Part shown: positions 20,014 through 27,020 of the stretch, piece after piece | Position numbering within the stretch: position 1 is the stretch's first letter | Layout: each line of letters begins with the position of its first letter | Assembly (NCBI RefSeq): GCF_000142905.1 | Contig: NW_013657616.1 | Coordinates: forward strand, 58,542 to 87,647 | Direction of reading: 5' to 3' | DNA: 29,106 bases | DNA from: Thecamonas trahens ATCC 50062 | Lineage: Eukaryota > Apusozoa > Apusomonadida > Apusomonadidae | The notes under the pieces: model-generated | The model's input: the letters and a program-made list of their open reading frames with translations, nothing else | Database searches by the model: none | What the model was told of the DNA's origin: nothing | Made by a program: the position numbers and the translations under genes

Positions 20014-20550
20014 GCTTCCAGGCGCACCCTCGTTGCAGCGCACAGCTGTACATACTGCCTTGCATGGTTGGTGGACGTGTGTAGGAGGTCACGATGTGGT
20101 GGATGGTGCGGATGCAGCGAGACCCAGGCTCAAAGGCTTTGATCGACAGGCTGTCAACTCCAGAACGCTCTGGTGGGTGCGTGCTGGCGGAGTGGACGAG
20201 GGTCAGCCCAGGGGAACGGAATCGAGATGTGAGTGGCCGTGCCCTTGTCGGCACTTTGATAGCAAGTGTGAACGGGATGGCCGAGTATATTGTGTCTGCC
20301 ATTGAGGTGCGGATGTATCATATGTCGCAAGCAGCGTGATGTGCTCGGCCGAACCCATCGCCGGGCAGAGCGCGCGCCGACGGCCAACACAGCACTCTGA
20401 TGTTGCAGATGGTCACTGGCCCAGACCACCAACTCGGAGCTCGTCAGGCATCGCATCATGGGCGAGTCATGGCTGCCACATATCCACATACAGCAACCAT
20501 GCAAGGCAGTATGTACAGCTGTGCGCTGCAACGAGGGTGCGCCTGGAAGC

Positions 20551-20558
20551 AAAAAAAA
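20551..20558 (-). terminator. Pol III T-run terminator, copy 3
   Basis: Eight A on the + strand, that is T8 directly after the minus-strand tRNA. Confidence 0.85.
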
Positions 20559-20654
20559 TACGCGATCCGGGAATTGAACCCGGGGCTCCAACAAGTTACA
20601 ACCAGACGAACTGATTAATGGCAAGCTGAAATGTTGCCCCTACACCAATCGCGT
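20559..20654 (-). tRNA. tRNA-Gly(GCC) with 25-nt intron, copy 3
   Basis: Reverse complement is identical to copies 1 and 2 over 96 bases. Anticodon GCC is read from 20622-20620. It is tail to tail with copy 2. Its upstream flank (20655-20706) matches that of copy 2 for about 45 bp (atgatctcgcc, tacaaatacta, caatccgacacatgc), so the two units derive from a fairly recent inverted duplication. Confidence 0.9.
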
Positions 20655-21395
20655 TGAGAGGAGCGGCGAGATCATAGTATTTGTAGCATGTGTCGGATTG
20701 CGATCCGTCATTCGTGACCACACAACTCGAACTGGTCAGCGTGACCCATGGGAGACTCACAGAGTGGTGTTGCAGTTGAATACGATACGGATAGGGGTGA
20801 GGTTACCCACAGCCACCGCGTAGCGGACCATCGCAACCAGCCCCGCGCTGGCAGAAGCATCGAGGACGTTGTCCACCTGCTCGACTTTCGCAGCGGTGAT
20901 GAGCCGAAGGACCAGCTTGCTCCGGCCGAGGAAGGTGGCAAGGACAGCAGGTCCAACGGCGATAGCGATGAGGCTACAGCTTGCACACCCCGCAGTGGCA
21001 CACGATAGGTCTGTGGCGCGAGGACACTACACAGGCTGATGACGTACTACCCGGAGCCGAGCAAGCCACAAACGTCACGACGCCGCAAGCAACATCAAAG
21101 CACAGAACGCCAGGGTCAGGCTCCAGCACAAACGCACTACCCCGCGCTGGGTCGTGCCAGGCTATGCCTCGACGATGAGCCATGCTGTCGCCGGCGGAAG
21201 TACGCGCTCAAGATGCCACACAAGTGAGTCGACGGCGGCGAGCGCATGCTTCTGGCCGCCTCGTGTCGATTAGAGCCCAGGCCTTGCTTCATTCGCCCCG
21301 TCCACCACATCCACCATATCCACACACAGCAACCATACACATGGCGGCATACGCATAGCTGTCCATGCGAGTGCAACGAGGGTACGCCCGGAGGC

Positions 21396-21405
21396 AAAAA
21401 AAAAA
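21396..21405 (-). terminator. Pol III T-run terminator, copy 4
   Basis: Ten A on the + strand, giving T10 directly after the minus-strand tRNA. Confidence 0.85.
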
Positions 21406-21501
21406 TACGCGATCCGGGAATTGAACCCGGGGCTCCAACAAGTTACAACCAGACGAACTGATTAATGGCAAGCTGAAATGTTGCCCCTACACCAATCGCG
21501 T
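21406..21501 (-). tRNA. tRNA-Gly(GCC) with 25-nt intron, copy 4
   Basis: Identical over 96 bases to the other copies although its upstream flank has diverged strongly (gttataaatactgtg replaces ctacaaatactatg). Downstream it belongs to the gtaccctcgttgcactcgca subgroup with copy 5. It is head to head with copy 5. Confidence 0.9.
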
Positions 21502-21917
21502 TGAGGATAGAAGTCGCGACACAGTATTTATAACGTGCACCAGATAGCTGACATTTCGGGGGCTGCACGTCGGCCCGTCGCTATGTCGCCATGTCGCCAT
21601 GTCGCCATCTACTCGACGTAGTGGTCACGCAAGGAGGTTGCGATCGTGTGACAAAGTCAAATTCTGCGACGTCTGCGGCTGTCATCATATAATTGCGGAC
21701 ATGAGGCGTGAGCCAGCATCAGTCCAAGGGTCGCAAAGGAGCCTCTTGGTGGGATCTGTGGTAGCTAGCATCGCACAAACCACTCAACAAACAGAAATAG
21801 GGTGCATATGGCCTAATCATGGCTCCCCTCTTCCTTGCACGGACAGTCGGGCCGACGACAGCGACGGATCGTAACCCGATGCATGTTACAAATACTATGC
21901 TCTCGCCCCTTCTCTCA

Positions 21918-22013
21918 ACGCGATTGGTGTAGGGGCAACATTTCAGCTTGCCATTAATCAGTTCGTCTGGTTGTAACTTGTTGGAGCCCCGGGTTCAATT
22001 CCCGGATCGCGTA
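21918..22013 (+). tRNA. tRNA-Gly(GCC) with 25-nt intron, copy 5
   Basis: Identical over 96 bases. The upstream flank is a mutated version of that of copies 2 and 3 (ttacaaatactatgctctcgcc) and the downstream flank follows the copy-4 version. The mosaic flanks suggest exchange between units. Confidence 0.9.
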
Positions 22014-22021
22014 TTTTTTTT
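22014..22021 (+). terminator. Pol III T-run terminator, copy 5
   Basis: Eight T residues directly after the tRNA 3' end. Confidence 0.85.
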
Positions 22022-22468
22022 GCCTCCGGGCGTACCCTCGTTGCACTCGCATGGACAGCTATGCGTATGCCGCCATGTGTATGGTTGCTGAATGTGGATA
22101 TGGTATGGTGGATGTGGTGCATTGCGTTTAAAAAGTTTGCCGCGTGGCGGGCAGGGCAGATGTAGCACGGCCCGGGAATGAGTTGGCTCCGGCTGACCAC
22201 CTGTCATCTGCTGGCTACCTGATTCATGTTGGTTTGGCAGTCGACAGCCGCGAGTCGCCCACGCCACAGTGCGACGAGCTCCCAGCTCGGTGCTCGTCGG
22301 GTAGGTGCCAGTCAGGCGCCAGGCAGCCCACGCCTCGCGCATGCTGCCACCGTTGGCGCTGGCACTAGAGTCGGGTGCTGTTGAGCTTGATCTTGGTCCT
22401 GACCTCTTCCATCCGCAGCATCTCGGAGCTCTGGCTCTCCTACTCGGCAGCCCAGCTCGCCCACGCAC

Positions 22469-24220
22469 TCACACCAGCCGCCCAAACGCGTCCCGCATCC
22501 CCATGCACCTCTGCATCACGTCAACAAACTCGCCCACCCCGCCATCGCCCTTCCCCGCCTCCCCTCCACCACCACAGCTACCCACCACAAGGCCTCGACT
22601 TGCACCACAAACACGCTCTTGTACAACGCCTCGTTCCACAGCCATCCCACCTGCTTCGTCACAGCCTCCACCACGCAGCCCTTGACTCTCTCGAACGCCG
22701 CCACACTCGGCGCCCCGTACGCCGTCGTCAGCCCGCCGCTTTCGCTCCCACTCCGGCTCCGGCTTCCGCCGCACACGTATCCGACCTCGAGACCGTCGCC
22801 TTCAAACACCACTCCGATCGCCACTGCCCCGAGCCGCGCCTGGTATCGCCGAATCACGCTGTCGTAGTCCAGAATCTGCTCTAATGACGAGCCTCCGCCG
22901 CTGCTCATCCGCGCCTCTTGCCACATGAGCACTCGGGAGAAGTACAGCGTTGCCTTGGCCACAAGCAGCGAGAGCAGCGTCGAGCAAAACTTGAACAGGC
23001 CCGACGCTCCGCGCCCGAACACACGCTTCAGCACCAGTGCCTGCTCTGCGTCCTCGCTTCCGCTCCGTACACCCTCGTTCCCGCTTCGCCCAGCCTCACT
23101 CGAGTCCTCCGGCCCACGCTCGCTGGCCTCGGCCCCGTCCCCGCCACTTCCGCCGCCGCTGCTCCGCAGCCACGAGAAGAGGCTCTTGCCTCGCCCTCCC
23201 TTGGCCTTGGCCTTGGCCTTGGCTTTGGCCTTTGCCTTTGCCTTTGCCTTTGCCTTTGCACGTGCACGCGCACGCGCACGTGCCTTAGCCTGCCGATCAG
23301 CCCCGGCCGCCGCCGTCGTCAGTAGACTGCTGCTGCCGCTGCCGCTATCACTTCCGCTGCCGCCCTCCTGGGCCTCTGCAGCCACCACCACCATCGTCCG
23401 GCCTTCACGCCCTCGGCCTCGGCCACGCCCAAGCTGTTCGCTTATCCGACTGGCCTCTTCAGCAAGCGCCGAGCCTTCGTACGCCACGAACCCGGTCCAA
23501 TCGGAGAGCGCCACATTCGCGTCATACAGCCGCGACATTGCCGCGCAGTACTGCCCGTCGCCCACAGCCACCGCCACCTCGCCCATCGCCGCAAGGCTCG
23601 CAATTTCCAGACCCACCAGATACCGCATCCGGTCCAGCTCTTTGCTCGTCATTCGGACTTGTAGCACTCGGCTCAGCTCGCCCATCAGCGCCGCGCACGT
23701 CGCCCCGTCAAACCCGCCCTGCGACTCGCCCAAATACCGGTAGTACCCGGCGAGCTCCGCCCGGATCTCCAGGAGCTCCACCATGCTCGCAATCAACTCG
23801 GCCAGGGAAACAACCTCGCGCGCCTCGCTCACCTCGGCGTCCTCTCGCCTCCGCTCCGCCCTCCACACCGCCAGCGCCTCGCCCACGCCCGCAACCTCGC
23901 TCCGCACCTCCTTCAACCGCACCGTCAGCGGTCGCCGCTTGGCCATCAGCCCGCGGAACGACACATACTCGGCCTCAAGCTCGGCAATCCGCACACACGC
24001 GCCAAGAAGCGGCAGAAGCACCCCATGCAGTCTGCTCTCGCTGGTCACAAGCTCTGGCACAGGTCGTCCTTCCGCTCCTGCACTCCCCACCACCGTCACA
24101 CGCGTGCTGCTCGCCCCGGCAAGCTTGTTCAGCGCGTCCACAGCAGAGACAGAGTCACGGACAGAGACAAAGCCAAAGACAGTCCCAGTTGCTCCACCCA
24201 CTCCATTCTGTTGTTGTCGT
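22469..24220 (-). CDS. KICS2: KICSTOR subunit 2 (KICS2/C12orf66) homologue
   Basis: Pattern matches to animal KICS2, in order: LLPLLGACVRIAELEAEYVSF (N-terminal helix); ELLEIRAELAGYYRYLGE (human-type R-x-EIADFYEKMY); LEIASLAAMG followed by LYDANVALSDW (LE...L...LHSAHTKLQTW). Next are LFKFCSTLLSLLVAKATLYF and MWQEA ([20 protein letters not shown]); YDSVIRRYQARLGAVAIGVVF (FIRKYDAANVSLIF); VEALWWVAVVVEG; and GEFVDVMQRCMGMRDAFGRL at the C-terminus. The last block lies in another frame. One extra G in the G4 run at 22561-22564 (coding strand) joins them and moves the stop from 22516 to 22469. In animals KICS2 with KPTN, ITFG2 and SZT2 tethers GATOR1 to lysosomes and restrains mTORC1. A poly(Lys-Ala) and acidic/Ser insert (nt ~23070-23390) interrupts the middle. 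The 5' end is unresolved. An acceptor-like CTCTCCAG ends at 24221, and the first exon should lie upstream. Confidence 0.7.
23200..23270 (-). repeat. Hexanucleotide tract encoding poly(Lys-Ala) in the KICS2-like gene
   Basis: GGCCAA and GGCAAA units (coding strand) give alternating Lys-Ala, flanked by an Arg-Ala stretch from GCACGT/GCGCGT repeats. The same dipeptide repeat occurs in the large protein at 6696-10766, although the two proteins are otherwise unrelated as far as I can see. Confidence 0.8.
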
Positions 24221-25151
24221 CTGGAGAGGGATGGGGGGGGTGGGAGTGGGGGGGGGGGGGGGGAAGTGCTGGGGGTGGGGGGAAGGGCGTCGGGAGGTTG
24301 ATCGATCAAACAGTGATCGATCGGTCAGAAGGTCGGTCAGGGGAGACGCATCATCATTGTTGCCATTGTCTGCATCTGCTGCAATCAGATCCAAGCTGAC
24401 CCAGGTGGGGCGGCTGCCCCTCCCCCCCCCCCCCTCCAACACACACACATACTAGGTCTCTCCTAGCTTGTGTCCTGGTTGCTAGTTAGGCCCCCGATCC
24501 TGGCAGGCAGCTCTCTGACTTTGCTCGCTGCAGCCGAGTCTCGTCACTCTGAGACTGATGTACATGTGTCGGTGACATGGCTTACGCCTTTCCTTTGGAG
24601 AAGGAGGGGGGGGAGGGATATATAGGAAGTTGTAGGACGCTTGCGTATCGCCTACCGCTTTCTACTATATCTATCGTAGGCATCGTCATCACCTAGGAGC
24701 TTCACATCAACCTGACTGAGCAAACGTCACAGGAAAACGATCTTGCAAAACAAATGATCATTCCCTTGTTTCTGTCGGCCATCCTCATTATCATCCCCAT
24801 ATTGGACACTCTGTTTGTGTCACATCTGCTCACATCGCTCAGACACCACACCACGTACTGCTTCTACCACACATGCTGAAAGACTACAAAGACACATCCG
24901 ATCAAGCTCATACTAAGCTTACTAGCCCCAAACCTTGCCTGGACCACATCCACGCGCGCCCCACGTGTCATCATCCCATCCCCCCCCCCATCCCATCCAC
25001 CATCACCCCCCCCTCCCCCCCCCCCCACCCGTCCCCACCCTCCGCATCGGCTCGTTTCTCCGCACATGGTCCAAAAAAATGTCGCGGCATCTCTCCATCC
25101 CACCAGCCTCACCCCTCCACCACGACCGCCACCCCTCTCCCTACCCACACC
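24221..25151. other. Divergent 5' region of the KICS2-like and malic enzyme genes
   Basis: On the minus strand 24221-24300 is a C/T tract ending in CAG, like the 3' half of an intron. Just upstream (24310-24400) a coding-like minus frame (SPLTDLLTDRSLFDR) could be the preceding exon of the KICS2 gene. 24450-24870 shows no open frame of note. An atatata sequence at 24618-24624 could be a TATA element on either strand but is >500 bp from the malic enzyme ATG. 24960-25150 is C-rich (C runs at 24970, 25010, 25017) and reads through in the malic enzyme frame without looking like protein. Confidence 0.4.
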
Positions 25152-26846
25152 ATGAGCGCCACTTCGCCGTTCTCTGTCTCTTACTCCAACATGCCTTCCG
25201 AGGCTCTCGACACCCGGGCGCCGTCGCAGCATGTGTACCACGGCCTCGCCTCGTCGGCTACCTCCCGCGCTGCCCTCACCACCGAGGGACTCCTCCCGGC
25301 GGCGGCGACCAACCTCGAGACTGAGGTCGCCCGGGCCCTCGCCCAGATGCGGTCGTACGAGACGCCGCTGCAAAAGTACATCTACCTCTCCGACCTCGCG
25401 GCTACCTCGTCGTCCATCTTTTACGCCACCGTCCTCGCCAACCTCGAGGAGATCATGCCGCTCGTGTACACACCGACCGTTGGCGAGGCCTGCCAGAAGT
25501 TCTCGGCCATCACCCGCGGCCGTCCCCAGGGCCTCTTCATCACCGCTGAGCACAAGGGCCGCATGCGCGAGGTCCTCGACTCGTGGAACCTCCCCGTCCA
25601 CATCATCGTCGTCACCGATGGCTCCCGCATCCTCGGCCTCGGTGACCTCGGTGCTGGCGGCATGGGTATCCCCATCGGCAAGCTCTCCCTCTACATTGCC
25701 GCCGGTGGCTTCCACCCGGCCTCGACCCTCCCCATCACCCTCGACTTTGGCACAGACAGCGAGGAGCTCCTCGCTGATCCCCTCTACATCGGCCTCCGCC
25801 AGAACCGCGTCCAGGGCGACGAGTACTACGCCCTTGTGGACGAGTTCATCACCGCCGTCAAGGACAAGTGGCCCCAGGCTCTCGTCCAGTTTGAGGACTT
25901 TTCCAACGACCACTGCTTCGACCTCCTCGACACCTACCGCTCGCAGCTCCCCTGCTTCAATGACGACATCCAGGGCACCGGCGCCGTCATCGCCGCCGGC
26001 TTTGTCGTCGCCGCCCGCGTCCTCGGCGTCCCCATCTCCGAGCACCGCTGCGTCTTCCTCGGCGCTGGCTCCGCTGGCGTCGGCGTCGCCGACCGCATCG
26101 TCTCCCTTATGGTCGCAGAGGGTCTGACTGAGGAGGAGGCCCGCGCCCGCTTCTGGTTCATCGACTCGCGCGGCCTCGTCGTCAAGGGCCTCAACGAGCC
26201 CATGGCCTCCCACAAGATCCCCTACGCCCGCACCGACGTTGACGGTCCCATCACCACCCTCCAGGAGGTCATCGACCTCGTCAAGCCCACCGCCCTTGTC
26301 GGCCTCTCCAAGCAGGCCGGTGTCTTCACCCCGGAGATTATCAAGTCGGTCCACGCCAACTGCGCCCGCCCGCTCATCTTCCCGCTCTCCAACCCCACGT
26401 CCAAGTCCGAGTGCACGGCAGAGACCGCTTACACCGCCACCAACGGCGAATGCCTCTTCGCCTCGGGCTCGCCCTTTGACCCCGTCACCCTCGCCGACGG
26501 CCGCACCCTCACCCCGGGCCAGGGCAACAACTGCTACGTTTTCCCGGGCATCGGCATGGGCACCGTCCTCGCCCGCGCCTCAGAGGTCACCGAGGGCATG
26601 ATCAACGCCGCCGTTGTCGCACTCGCAGAGTGCGTCACCGAAGACGACCTCGCCCTCGGCCGCATCTACCCCTCCATCGACGCCATCCGCTCCATCTCTG
26701 CACGCATCGGCGCCGCCGTCGCCCGCCGCGCCGTCGAGGACGGCGTCTCCTCCATCAACGTCGACATGTCTGACGACGAGCTCGTCAAGTTTGTCGAGGA
26801 GGCCATGTACGTCCCCGACCGCGTCGTCTCTGCCTCCAAGCTTTAA
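25152..26846 (+). CDS. Malic enzyme (NAD(P)-dependent, decarboxylating)
   Basis: Converts L-malate to pyruvate and CO2 with reduction of NAD(P)+. The 564-residue protein is collinear with the eukaryotic/bacterial large malic enzyme family. Seen: ETPLQKYIYLSDL; YTPTVGEACQKFSAI with catalytic Tyr106; DGSRILGLGDLGAGGMGIPI with general-base Lys177 just after; metal ligands Glu248-Asp249 (QFEDFSND) and Asp272 in FNDDIQGTGAVI (malic enzyme signature); dinucleotide loop GAGSAGVGVAD (~304-314); PLSNPTSKSECTAE; GQGNNCYVFPGIGMG. All key residues are present. Cofactor preference cannot be fixed by eye. The start is ATG 25152 (MSATSPFSVSYS). The N-terminus has few acidic residues and could be a weak organelle-targeting peptide, but this is uncertain. 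No intron is seen. Third positions are overwhelmingly C (ATC, CTC, GTC, GCC), more than in neighbouring genes, suggesting high expression. Confidence 0.97.
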   Translation: MSATSPFSVSYSNMPSEALDTRAPSQHVYHGLASSATSRAALTTEGLLPAAATNLETEVARALAQMRSYETPLQKYIYLSDLAATSSSIFYATVLANLEEIMPLVYTPTVGEACQKFSAITRGRPQGLFITAEHKGRMREVLDSWNLPVHIIVVTDGSRILGLGDLGAGGMGIPIGKLSLYIAAGGFHPASTLPITLDFGTDSEELLADPLYIGLRQNRVQGDEYYALVDEFITAVKDKWPQALVQFEDFSNDHCFDLLDTYRSQLPCFNDDIQGTGAVIAAGFVVAARVLGVPISEHRCVFLGAGSAGVGVADRIVSLMVAEGLTEEEARARFWFIDSRGLVVKGLNEPMASHKIPYARTDVDGPITTLQEVIDLVKPTALVGLSKQAGVFTPEIIKSVHANCARPLIFPLSNPTSKSECTAETAYTATNGECLFASGSPFDPVTLADGRTLTPGQGNNCYVFPGIGMGTVLARASEVTEGMINAAVVALAECVTEDDLALGRIYPSIDAIRSISARIGAAVARRAVEDGVSSINVDMSDDELVKFVEEAMYVPDRVVSASKL

Positions 26847-26874
26847 ACCATCATCCTTCACGCAGGCACGGGTC

Positions 26875-26963
26875 GACGCCGCATCCGCTCCATCCAAAGA
26901 CAGCGTCTCCTCCATCAACGTCGACACGTCTAACAACATGCTCTTCTGCTGCCAAGCTTTAAA
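26875..26963 (+). pseudogene. Decayed duplicate of the malic enzyme 3' end
   Basis: Collinear fragments of 26679-26849 recur 29 bp after the stop codon: gacgcc-(gc)-atccgctccatc, then gcgtctcctccatcaacgtc with the next codons aca-cgt-cta-aca-aca, then ctgc-caagctttaaa including the stop. Two internal stretches are missing and point changes have accumulated, such as ATG to ACG. The residue track SVSSINVD survives in one frame. This is a partial tandem duplication of the terminal coding region. A shortened alternative 3' end is less likely because the middle is deleted. Confidence 0.65.
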
Positions 26964-27020
26964 TTTCGAGAGACGGCAAGAGACGGCCAGACGCGGCATC
27001 ATTGTGGCGTCAACTCCTCG

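Larger units (their letters stand above)
19435..22190. repeat. Cluster of five diverging repeat units, each centred on a tRNA-Gly gene
   Basis: Units lie at about 19435-19635 (+), 19855-20150 (+), 20475-20706 (-), 21226-21540 (-) and 21865-22190 (+). Each has the 96-bp tRNA body, a T-run, and a downstream block beginning with gcaccctcgttgca or gtaccctcgttgca. Units 1-3 share one downstream version and units 4-5 another. Units 2 and 3 share ~45 bp upstream including tacaaatactatg. Units 4 and 5 keep only its core. Unit 1 has just 20 bp of upstream homology before membrane-protein gene sequence begins. Between units the DNA is AT-richer than the genes and holds no convincing coding region. 22190-22468 is unassigned 3' flank of the KICS2 gene. 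Confidence 0.8.

Noticed and set aside
19435-22190. tRNA-derived SINE family
   Set aside because: The tRNA bodies are intact and identical, terminators follow immediately, and there is no A-tail, target-site duplication or shared non-tRNA body. Local gene amplification fits better, though flank mobility remains possible.
24618-24624. atatata as the malic enzyme TATA box
   Set aside because: It lies more than 500 bp from the ATG with no transcript data to connect it to either gene.
24873-25151. N-terminal extension of malic enzyme from ATG 24873
   Set aside because: It translates C-runs and Pro/His/Ser-rich leader. The family-like N-terminus begins after ATG 25152.
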